This document shows positions 1 through 10,900 of a DNA stretch of 64,000 nucleotides, one piece after another. A program made the position numbers and the translations under genes. Within the stretch, counting starts at the first letter, position 1. The number at the start of each line of letters is the position of its first letter. The stretch comes from Erpobdella octoculata (taxonomy: Eukaryota > Annelida > Clitellata > Hirudinida > Erpobdellidae): contig OZ022243.1 in assembly GCA_963978895.1 (NCBI GenBank), positions 5,497,761 through 5,561,760 on the forward strand. The letters are read 5' to 3'. Below the pieces are notes generated by a model. It was given only the letters and a program-made list of their open reading frames with translations, searched no databases and was not told where the DNA came from.

Positions 1-1499
1 ATGTTCAGATTTTTCATAAAATGTGTTTCAGCATTTGTTTAAGTACTGTGGCAAGGATTTAATGTGTATTTTTTTAGGTTGATTAAAAAAAGTAAATAAA
101 TTAGAAACTAAAATGGAAAAATACAGACCAGGATGAACTTAGAAGGAACAACATAAGATCATAGGATGGCAGAGAGTGCTACAGATAAAGAAAATCTGTG
201 TTTTCACTGTTTAAAGTACTTGAAGTATCTTGTGAAAGTTCAGATATAATAAAATATTTTTAAAAACTCTTTTTAAAATACCATGTTTTTGTAAACTAAA
301 AAAAAGAAAATAATTTTTTCTGGGCTGTGTGAGAAATGGAGGCATGCATTAATTGTGCACATTCGTATAACGAACAAGCCATAATTTTTTAAAACTTAAA
401 ACGTGTTATCGATACACCCTGTTTTTTGTAGCAGAAAACTTCATCCTTTTAAACAACGGTTACGTTCATGATTATGTTCAACTTATTTGATTGAACAGCG
501 CCACTTTACTTTGTTTTTTTTCACGCAATATGATGTTTATCCAACAAACGAAATGAATCGTCAGCAAAACAGAATAAAAAAGAGTCATGTCAAGTTCAAT
601 TTCATCAAAGCAATAGCGTAAAGTTAGTTCCATCCACAAAAGGAGGTGATGACATTGTGAAACGTATCCAGTTAATCATCCAGGACAGAATAAGATGAGA
701 TAAGACGACCATTAAATGTTAATTAAAGAATCTTGGGATTGAAAAGCCAGAAGTCGTTCAGTTCTACTTCAATTTTAATCTTTATGCATGAAAATATATG
801 TAAGTTGTGGTTTGTATTTGTTCCTTACCCTTTTTTTCTTCCCCATGTTGCCGGGCAAAACTGCGCTCGCTTGTATAGGGTATAAACCCCTGATTCCAAT
901 ATGAATTGAATCATCACGAGGATAAGTAAAGTTAAAATAAACAAACTATATAGTAAACCCTAGGTTTCCAAAAATTAATTTTGGAAATCAGGGGGGGAAT
1001 TGTCCACACACGCTAGAAGGATTCCAATACGCATTGAATCATCAATAGGACACTAGGTTAAGTGAAGTTAACAATTTGACAAATATATAGTAAACTCTTG
1101 GTAAAAAATTCAAATTTTGAAAGTTTCCCCTGCCCCCCCCCCTTCCAATTTACGTCCCTGGGTACCTACAGGAAAATTTACTAATGTTATGGCTGTTATC
1201 CATCCCCGCAGACATGTAATTTCAGCTTTTGTTGAGAAAAGGACAAACATTTTGTTAATTACCTTCCGTCAATGAACATGCATGCGGTGGAAGAAGAGGC
1301 GCTCGCGCGGACCATGCGTTGCACGAACATAAAAATATTCTTATGGAAGCTGTAAAAAATTCCAAATGAGTTTAATAAATTCTTTATCAACAAAATACTT
1401 AAACTCTCAAGTCAGATTCCCACAACAAATGGGGACCCTTTTTAATTTGTAGCCGCTAAAGCTGATATGAATTTTTTTAAAGTTTCCTATCATACAGTT
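1..1499. other. AT-rich stretch without a gene; one diverged direct duplication
   Basis: No supported coding region or RNA gene is visible. The one structure is a direct duplication with an offset of about 128 bases: a block beginning ATTCCAATATGAATTGAATC at 893 recurs, diverged, at 1021. Both copies continue into a TATATAGTAAAC segment and end in a poly-G or poly-C tract. This looks like an old dispersed repeat in two tandem copies; I cannot assign a class. Confidence 0.5.
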
Positions 1500-2350
1500 C
1501 GAAAAACCATTTTAAAAATGAAAAAATCATCCTTTCTGAACCTCAATGGCATATCTACACGAATGTTGAAGTTATGCGGGGAATCAATAGTTCTCACGCA
1601 AATTATAAATAAATCCTTCTAATCCGGTGTTTTTCCACAAGATTGGCAGCCATTAGCACTCCAGAGTCGTACCTATTTATAAGAAAAAATCTAAATCCAA
1701 CATTGAAAACTATCGCCCAGTTAGCCTTATAAAAGCATTATCAAAAATTGTTAACGAAATAGCTAGATCACAGCTTTCTGAATACCTGGAACATTTACAA
1801 ATACTGCCAACCAAACATGGTTTTAGAAAAGGTAAATCTAGTGCTATTGAGTGCATCTAATATTTGGACAACCTCTTTACACAATTTTAAGTTAACGGCG
1901 AGTCTTATTTTTTTACCTTAGTAATGCGTTTTACAAGATAGAAGTTTCTATTCTAGTTGGAAAGTTGAAACTTTATGGTGTATCTGAACTAGCTTGTTCC
2001 TGGATAGCTTCTTAGGTACATGTCTAACCGAACCCAATCTGTAAATGTCGGAGATTTCTACTCGGAAAAAGAATTATTAAAACTGGGTTGTCTGCAGGGT
2101 TCAGGGCTATCTCTTTTATTGTTCTGACCAGTGATATGCCAGATCTAATGATGTACTATTCTGGACATTTCATCAGCAATAGTTGTTGCCGACTCCCTGA
2201 GCCAATTGAACAAACAGTTAGACAAAACAGCTGAAAAAGTCTTACACTATATGGATTTAAACAAGCTAGTGTCGAATCCTGAAAAAACTAAACTAATCAT
2301 TTTTAAAACTGGTAGACCATGGTCCGATAAATTAACAGTAAACTGTCGTG
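1500..2350 (+). pseudogene. Degenerate LINE reverse-transcriptase fragment, first part
   Basis: Reading the + strand across frameshifts gives a recognisable non-LTR retrotransposon reverse transcriptase: NGISTRMLKLCGES near 1545, then VPIYKKKSKSNIENYRPVSL near 1670-1725, LSKIVNEIARSQLSEYLE, and HGFRKGKSSAIECI near 1817. A later part reads VLHYMDLNKLVSNPEKTK (about 2240-2290). This is the fingers/palm layout of Jockey/L2/CR1-type elements. Several stops and shifts make it non-functional. The same element appears to resume at 3425 and again near 4060, so younger insertions have split it. The clade is a judgement from motif style only. Confidence 0.75.
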
Positions 2351-2356
2351 ATTCTC

Positions 2357-3362
2357 TAAGATAAGATAAGATAAGATAACGTTTATTATAGTGGTTTAGA
2401 AAACTTTACGCCTATAGACAACCACTTCGAATTAAAAATAAATAACTAATAATAAAAATAATAATAAATAGAATAAAATAAAATAAATAAAAAATGATAA
2501 TAATAGATAAATAAACTAATAAAAAATAAATAATTTGTATAAAAATCAGTATCCATGTCTGGATAGCGCTATTTTAAAAGATGTGGTAGTCTCAGATGCT
2601 ACAGTGTCATCGTCCAAGTCATTCCATATATTTACCACTCAAGAACTAAAAAAAGCCTTTTTCATAGTTTTTTCTTGTTTTTTTAAAAAGCTTGAATCTA
2701 TGCCCCCTAGTGCTTTGAATCGGTGGTTGTTCAAAAAACATTGCTGGTGTTTTTTGACCAATCCTAAAATCTTATTGGCTCGCTTTGCTGCTTCCGCACA
2801 CTGTCTTGATGGTTTGCCGCTATTGTGTACTATAACTCCCAGATCTCTTTCCTCTTCAGATGTCTTCAACAATATTCCTCCCATCTCATACTGAAACTCT
2901 TGATTACTATTACCCATGTGCATCACTGAGCATATATCTACGTTGAACATCATTTGCCAGTCTAGGGACCATTGGTATATTTTTGCAAGATCTTTTCTTA
3001 AAATGTTGGCATCCAGCTCACACTCTACTTTCATGGATAACTTTGTATCATCAGCAAATTTCAAGACCTTTGAACAAGTCCCTATATCAAGGTCGTTAAT
3101 GAACAGAACAAATAGTAAAGGTCCCAAAACGGATCCTTGCAGTACACCACTTTTTATGCTTTTCCACACCGAGTATTTTTTTTTAGTTCCCACTTTTTGT
3201 TTTCTGTCAGCTAGCCATTCTTTGTGATCCATCCTCGAATATTACCTCCTATTCCAGCAGCTTTTATTTTTCTCATCAACCGTGTATGTGGTACTTTGTC
3301 GAAGGCTTTGGCAAAATCCAGATAGACTATGTTTACAGGGGATCCTTTGTCTAATAACAGAA
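2357..3362 (-). pseudogene. CR1/Jockey-like LINE reverse-transcriptase fragment nested in an older LINE
   Basis: On the - strand an open frame (3232-2639) carries VLGPLLFVLFINDL and the catalytic FADDTKL (ADD form of the palm YXDD motif), followed by CSVMHMGNSNQ and ERDLGVIVHNS. Upstream on the same strand (3362-3233) the frame continues as VYLDFAKAFDKVPHTRLMRK and ends in GNIRGWI before a disruption. The element is 5' truncated. At its 3' side lies a TAAGA short-tandem tail (2357-2379). It interrupts a + strand LINE in opposite orientation, so it is the younger insertion. The + strand frames over this interval are shadows. Confidence 0.85.
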
Positions 3363-3424
3363 AGTTGCATTGAAACCCGGAAAAGGCGCTTTATAAATTA
3401 ATTATCAAACATTTACATTTACAT

Positions 3425-3511
3425 CTACATTATGAAACTGTAGTAGGGTTGTCTGTTTCTAACAACTCTAGCTGGAATGACCACATTTCCAGCTTATACT
3501 TCCAAAGCTCG
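3425..3511 (+). pseudogene. LINE fragment, continuation of the split + strand element
   Basis: This short piece encodes GLSVSNNSSWNDHIS, matching the LGI..D..LSWN.HI segment that follows the reverse-transcriptase core in Jockey/CR1/L2-type LINEs. Its position between the nested - strand LINE and a MITE, and its order relative to the 1500-2350 and 4007-4480 pieces, suggest one original element broken by two later insertions. Confidence 0.55.
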
Positions 3512-4006
3512 CAGTGGCGCAACCAGCAAAAAATGATGGGGGGGGGCTCAAGTTTGAAAAAGTGAAGAAAACCCGCCCGCGTCGAACATTTTTTTACTAG
3601 CTTTAGTCTGCTATCTTTTGTGGTATCTTTAATAATTTATCATTGAAAGAAAAGAAAGACTTCAAACTGAAGATAGTCAAACTCAGTTAAAGCAATTGTT
3701 AAAAAATAAGTTTATGAATAAATGTAGCACCCCCACCCTTGCTCAAGTTTGAAAAATAGAAAAAAACCCGCCTGCGGCGAAAATATTTTTTTGACTATCT
3801 TCAGTCTGCAGTGTCTTTTTTTATATCTCTAAGAATGTATTAATGATAGAAAAGACAAACTGCAAGCTGAAGATAGTAAAACTCAGTCTCAAACCAATTG
3901 AAGCAAAGTTTAAAAAATAAGTTTATGAATAAATGTAACACCCCACCCAAAGAAAAGCTCATCAAATTTGGAAAAATTGCAGGGCCTTCCTCTAGTTGCT
4001 CCCCTG
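3512..4006. mobile_element. hAT-like MITE with imperfect terminal inverted repeats
   Basis: The left end reads CAGTGGCGCAACCAG and the right end is its imperfect reverse complement (12 of 15 bases). The 8 bases outside each end are AAAGCTCG and AGAGCTGG (6 of 8 identical), the duplication size expected for hAT transposition. The interior contains two similar halves (around 3541-3730 and 3735-3935), each with an ACCCGCC(C/T)GCG motif. No transposase frame is present, so it is non-autonomous. It sits inside the old + strand LINE. Confidence 0.65.
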
Positions 4007-4480
4007 AGAGCTGGACAAAAGAATAGGAGTCATAAGAAGATTACGATATAGTTAACCAACATCAGTGTGTGTTCAGCTCATTACGTTTCTGGTTCTTTCA
4101 AAAATACAATATGCCCTGGACGTATATGCAGATCCAAAAATAGGATGTAATTATGGTAAATATTTTGGTAAAAATATTAATGTTCTTCACAATAAGCTGA
4201 ACGAAGCCGCTCGAGCTGCACTGCGTTTAATAGATGACCTGCGTTTAATAGGGGATCTTATGAAAAAGTGTAATTTAAAAACCATATTTCAACACAGCAT
4301 AATATAACCTAAAAGCAGATGCATCAGATCAAAGACAAGAAATGATGTCACTGTATCGGATGTCCCTGGGAGTTATCAGAAAAACAGGAAAGACCTGGTC
4401 TGAAATGTTTGCCACCTGAAATAAGATCTGAAAGGAGTTTTATCAATGCTAAAGAAATGATTAAAAATCAAGTCAATCAG
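4007..4480 (+). pseudogene. LINE fragment, C-terminal part of the split + strand element
   Basis: The frame at 4065-4307 encodes LVLSKIQYALDVY, then VLHNKLNEAARAAL, a conserved stretch downstream of the reverse transcriptase in Jockey/L2-type LINEs (typically Y..L.S...YG...W....I..L...QNKA.R). A shifted frame continues to about 4470 with SLYRMSLGVIRKTGK. No endonuclease is attached. This is the 3' part of the element begun at 1500. Confidence 0.6.
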
Positions 4481-4871
4481 TTGGAAGCAGTTTTCAGTAA
4501 AATTGTTCAATGCTTTAGATTGAAGCAGTTTTCAGTAAACATTTCAATGGACTGAGTTTCTAATGTTTATTTGTTTAAAATGTTTTTTTTTTATTATTAA
4601 GAAGTGCATGAGCACTTAAATAAACGATGTCGAAACCAAAGTTTACAGCTAATTTACGGTGTAAATAGCAAAAATTTTATTAAGAAAATCATGAACATTT
4701 TATAAGCGTTTAAATAATTATATAATAAAACTGTTTGTATTTTTAAAGACATGAATGTTTACGTTTTATAGAAAAAAACTCTTTGTTGTTTTACTTTACC
4801 AGCCAGCTTTTCAAGTTCTTTTCTGGTGTTTTACAACGTTTATATAATCATTTACTTGTTCACTTTTAAAA

Positions 4872-6349
4872 ATGTCGGCGGCGTGCGAGCGTATTTTACA
4901 CGAATTTTTTCCTCACATCGATGACCACTGCGTGTCCTATGTTTTAGGTTGATTCCAATGTCACGTTTTTTTGATTTTACGCAGTTTGGAAGTTTGTGAG
5001 TTGAGGCTGCCTGAAACACAAGTTTTGTGTTCGAGCCATGGGCCCATGATTTTGAAGAGATAATTCAATTTAGTAGAAATTTTAACTGAACAAATAAATA
5101 AAAATAGAATAGAGTCATTATGGTTTATTTTTCATCTTCAGGAATTTTGTGCGACAGTGAAGAAGAGTTTGATTGCTCAGATGATTTATTTGATGCCATA
5201 GGACATTTCTTGTTTGAAGTAAATTCTGATGGGCTTGACGAAAGTGCGATTCAAGAAGTGTGTCAGAAACTGTTCATTGAAAAGAAAAAGTAGGTGCATG
5301 TCTGTTTCTCAATTAAAAAGGCTGATGACGTAGGCAGTAGTCGTAGGTCATTTTTAAGAAATTTTTATAAAAACTTTTCTTAAAAACTAATGATCCGGAA
5401 AGGTTGTGGTTGTAACTAATTTGAAAACTTGTTTCAAAAGTTTCTACATATTCAAACAATTTTAGACTTTTTTGCTCAAATTTTTAGTCCATTATGCCTA
5501 AATTTTAAGACCTTTTGTCTGAAGCTTAAAAACTCATTTTAGTTTAAATAAAATAAGAACACGTGCTTTTTGTTGTTTTAAAGAAATGATGAAAGCAGAC
5601 AACAGAGTTGCAATAAACGTATATTAAGCCGGTCATTTTTTTTAATGGTTAAATAATCCATTATATACATGGGAAACAATGTAATTAGGACCAATATTTT
5701 AGTATGTTATATCCAGATACATTATAGCCGGGGTATTATAACATGGAGGAGATGGGCAAAAGTGAAGGAAACAAATTTCCAGTATGTTATAACTAATTGT
5801 ACATTATATCCAATTGTATGCTATATCCAGAGTACGTTATAGAGGGATTATACTGTGTTTGATTGGTTTTTTTTAAATTCCAGTCTTAATGGTGGCCTGC
5901 ACTCGACTTCAAGTTCAGGAGAGCTAAGGGCACTCGATACTCCATTTCAAATTTCAGACAACAACCAGAATGAACTTGATGATATTAATAATTGGATGAT
6001 AACAAACCTGAAAACATCAACGGTATACATATTTTTACTGTCTTTGTTACTAGTATGTTTTTTTCTAAATTCAGTAAAATATGTCACTGACCCCCTCTAA
6101 GTAGCTTAGCCGACCAGAATTAATTGATTTGTTTTTGCTTTCAACATTTCATGGTGATTCAGTTTTCAAATGTATCAGATAATATAAGTGGTAGTTTTTT
6201 TTTTTATAAATTCCTTATATTAAGCAGTAGTTTTTTTTTAAATCCCTTATATTAACTTCACTGCCGGTCTTGCTTGCCTACTTGTGGACAAATCTTAGAA
6301 GTGAAAATTAACAATCTTCCTGTCATGCTATCGAGCTGAAACTCTCTCG

Positions 6350-6419
<70 letters not shown>

Positions 6420-7941
6420 GATGGGAATCGAACCCAAAATTAGAAGTTCGAGTTCGGTTCGGTTGATCGTTTTTGGGTTCGGGTTCGGTCCCCTTTGGGT
6501 TCGAGTTCGGTTCGGGTTCGGTCCCTTTTGGGTTCGGTTCGGGTTCGGTTGCTGTGGGGTTCGAGTTCAGTTCGGGTTCGGTTGCTGTGGGGTTCGAGTT
6601 CGGTTCGACTTTTATTCGAGTTCGAATGTAATCGACCAGTTAAAGTTTGCTCGAGTTTAGCTCGAAATGTGATGACTATTGATTGAGTTCAGTTCAATTT
6701 TTTAATACACAAATAATAGGTACATTTATTTTAACATTATTTAAAATAAGAACAAATCAGAAATTGTAATTGTATTTTAAAAATATTAGTTGCTCTTTCA
6801 AAATCTGTTGAATGCAAATAAAGTAAATGTAAAAAATAAAAGTATTTTAAATAGCACCATACTTATAAAAATATTTTAAATAACACTATAATTATAGTCC
6901 CAAACTGTAATGACTTTGAATGTTATAATAGTTTAATAGACATAATTTAAATTTAATCATTTCATCTTTACCATCTTCAAAAGGCAAACACACTTGAAAC
7001 TATTCCAAATAGGACTCTTTGTCCATGTCGCATCTACTAATCGCGCCTGATTTTGAGACACCAGCTTATCAAAGTTTTTACAATCACTTCTAACTTTCAC
7101 TATATCAAGTTTTTTCGATGGAGAAGAAACAATGATACAATCCATTATAAATTATTGGATAGAAAGGCCGCCGCTTATAACAATGAAAACAATAACAAAA
7201 CAAATAACGCTGGTCCGTTTTTTCTTTTTCATAGATAAAAAAGCAAAGAAAAATATTCAAATAAGTGATATTAAAAAGCTTGGCCCAATATTGTCATTTA
7301 ATTTTCTAGGTTGGCTTTTTTTAATTTTGTTCAGATGATGTTTTAACTGGGTTCGAGTTAGGTTCGAGTTCGACCATTAATGGGTTCGAGTTCGACCATT
7401 AATGGGTTCGAGTTCGGTTCGAGTTCGACCGTCATTGGGTTCGAGTTCGGTGCATAAAAATTTGGGTTCGTTCGAGTTCGGTTCGAAATGCTAAAATGTG
7501 GGTTCGAGTTCGAAAAGTTCGGTTCGAGTTCGGTTCGATTCCCATCTCTAATATATATATATATATATATATAATTGATTTATCTATATTTTGGCTCTTA
7601 TTTCATTTAGCCTGTATATTTTGAAATTTGTGACATTAATGATTTTTTTTTTTATTTTATAGAAAGTCGACCAGAAGAAATTAGGAAAAGCAGAATCCAA
7701 GTTGAAAGACAAGCAAGACAAAAGACTGACCGTTGACGTAAAACCAAAGCAGAACATGTTAGTACGTTCGGCACGGAACATCCGCAAATCGCCTCAGACA
7801 TTCGGCATAACTAATCCATCAGTTTATAATCAGAATTAATACATTTTAATTTAGTCAGCAAATCAAACCGGATCTGAGAAAGCGTTCATGCAGTAGCATC
7901 AGAAGGGGTGCAGGGGGGTATACAGATAACTTTGGTTAACA

Positions 7942-7997
<56 letters not shown>

Positions 7998-10900
7998 CCT
8001 ATATTGTTTTTTGTACACAGCTTCATTAGATATCTATTTGTTTGTTGTATAATTTTTTTTAGCATACTCGATACTCCAAGTGTTAGCCAACAGTCGAGCA
8101 GAAAAGATACAAAATTGGATGTTTCTGGAGCAAGCAAATCTTTTGATATAAGAATAGAAAATTTTGATGTTGCATTTGGAGACAGGTAAATAGAATTAAG
8201 CAAATTTTTTTATTTACATATATATATATATTTATCTATTTATTTATTATTTAAATAATTACCAGTTATTTTTTTATCTATACAGGCTTGTTTAAAATGT
8301 ATATAGTTATATATAATACTAGAAATACCCCGTCAAAAATAATGGTTGTTTTGTTTTTATCTAACTCAGATATTAAATGAAGAATGTTTACCATTTCTAC
8401 CATTATTATAGGAAGTTCAATCATGTAAGGATCTTAATCGCTGTAAATAATTAAATGTGGTAATTAGATAATGCAGTTGCTCTACATGCTCACCAATTTC
8501 AAAAAATTGTTCAATGCTTTAGATTGAACCTGGTTCAAGCAAATTAAAATCACTACATTTTATGCCATGACCTCTTTTGAAAAATAAATCCAACATAATG
8601 TTTGAATTAATCGGATAAACTCTTGCATACTAAGCTTAAGTGAACACGTTTTGGATCTTTAGGACTGAGAGTGTACATCTGCGTAAAGGCGCGTTTACAC
8701 AGGCAAAGATCCATTGGCGCCAAAAGCCAATGTTGCATGAAATTAGAAAAAATTCATGTGTAAACGCTCTCATGCATGACAATGACATCTTGACAGCCAA
8801 GAGTTTTGAATGTTGGTTGCCTTCTAACTTTCAATGCGCTAGTGAATAATGTATTCATGTGCACAACCACATTACTTATTAAATAAGCGATGTGATTGGT
8901 CGTCATGGTCGAGCTTTCCGCAAATAAAAAATAAATTGTTTTAAAGATATTTTATTTATTGAAAGACACAAAAAACTATTTACAATTTTATTCCGTTATT
9001 AAAGTTGTATTTTATTTGTATAATAATTAATATTACGAACATAACTTAAGCGCTCCTCCACATCTTTCATAAAATAACCTAACTAAATTAACGTTTTATA
9101 ACTAAAATTTAAATTTATTGTAAATTATTATGAAAAAAAGTAATAAATTTGTTGCGGAATAAATTAGAGTAAAAATGGTAAAACGCACACATGCAAGCAA
9201 TATTGACAGAAATAGCCCCGACAAAATGTGCATTTGCAATTGTCTCATGTAAACCCTTACTGTCGCAAAGATTTTGCTTCATTTTGATTTGGCGCCAGTG
9301 AATCTTTGTCTATGTAAATGTGCCTATATAATTGTTATTACACGCCTATACACACTAATTTTATCGCCCGTTATAAGAAATTGCTAACATACATACTGAC
9401 ATCAGAAGTTATGTATAAATGTATATATAATAATTTATATTTTTATATATATGTTGATAAACATTAGTTTATATTAAAGAACACTACTGAGTGGGGCTGA
9501 CCTGATGATGTTCAAAGGACGAAGATACGGTCTCGTAGGAAGGAACGGGATCGGAAAGACGACTTTGTTGCGGATGCTTGCGAGCGGTGATCTGAAGATT
9601 CCGTCGCATCTCACGGTTCTCCACGTAGAGCAGGAGGTACGTCCCCCCCGAATATTATGTGCATGTCATGTTTATGACTGAGAATTTATTGCATTATTCT
9701 TGGATTTTCTATTTTCAATTATTAAAAGCTGTTTTAATTATTTAGTTTGTTTGTTTTGTGTTGTTTTTTTTTAACAGGTTGTTGGCGATGACACGCCTGC
9801 CATTGAAAGTGTTTTGTCATGCGACGTTAAAAGACAATCTCTGATTGACGAAGAGAAACAACTTTCGGCAGTTATACAGGCTAGCAGGTCCACATCAGTT
9901 TAATATCTATTTGTTTTTTACTTAATTTGGTTTAAAAAAATCTAAATAATAACATTTTTGGTTATTAGAATCGATACTCGATAGAATGGTTTTAATAGTA
10001 AGTCAATATATGGTTTTAATTTTTCTTCTTAATCGCTTTCAACTAATTTTCCAGTGCTGAAATTTGAAAGAATTTGTTCTTGATTTTTATTGATTTGCAT
10101 GCATGGATCAGAACTGAAACCAATAATAATTGGAGAATTGCGGAACCAATGATTGGAGAACCTTACAAATTAAATAATTTTTTTCAAAAAGGAATGTTTG
10201 TAATATAATTAAATCACATAATCATACAGCAGAACCTATGATTGGAGAACTTTACAAATTAAATAATTTTTTTAAAAAGGAACGTTTGTAATATAATTAA
10301 ATCGCATAATTATACAGCTCCGCTCCTTCGGACGTATCGACACGACTCGCAGAAATCTACGCTGAAATGCAACAAATCGAATCGGACAAGGCTCCCGCAA
10401 AAGCCGCCGTAATCATGTGCGGTCTCGGCTTCAGACCGGAGTCTCAGAGCAGACCGACCAAGTGAGGCTTCTTTATTACCACGTTTTTTTTTCTTCTGTC
10501 TTTTTAAAAGCGAACGATGCAAGTGCTGAAATTTGAGAAGTTTGTTTCTTATTCAATTCGTGGCCGAGAATTAATTGTAAAGTTGAATTCTGTATTTCTG
10601 TCATTTTAGAGAATTTTCTGGTGGCTGGAGAATGAGACTGGCGCTTGCTCAGGCACTGTTTGCCAAGTATGGAAGTTTTCATTCTGTAAACTGCTGCTTT
10701 AAACAATGTTTTTCATTTTATATATCTTTTACATTTGACAAGTTGTTTTTTTTTATTAAAAAAGATGATATTAAGCTGTTTTTTGTTTGTTTCAGACCTG
10801 ATTTGTTGCTGCTCGATGGTAAATTTGTGCTTCTCATTTGCTTTCAATTATCGTCTGCTCATAGTTCATTGTTTTTATAAGTTAGGCTCTGTGAATATGC

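Noticed and set aside
2535..3227. + strand frames of about 100-119 codons
   Set aside because: Antisense shadows of the - strand reverse transcriptase with FADDTKL.
5700..5860. Tc1/pogo-like MITE suggested by GTACGTTATAGAGGGATTAT at about 5832
   Set aside because: One end resembles a pogo-type terminus but no matching left inverted repeat was found.
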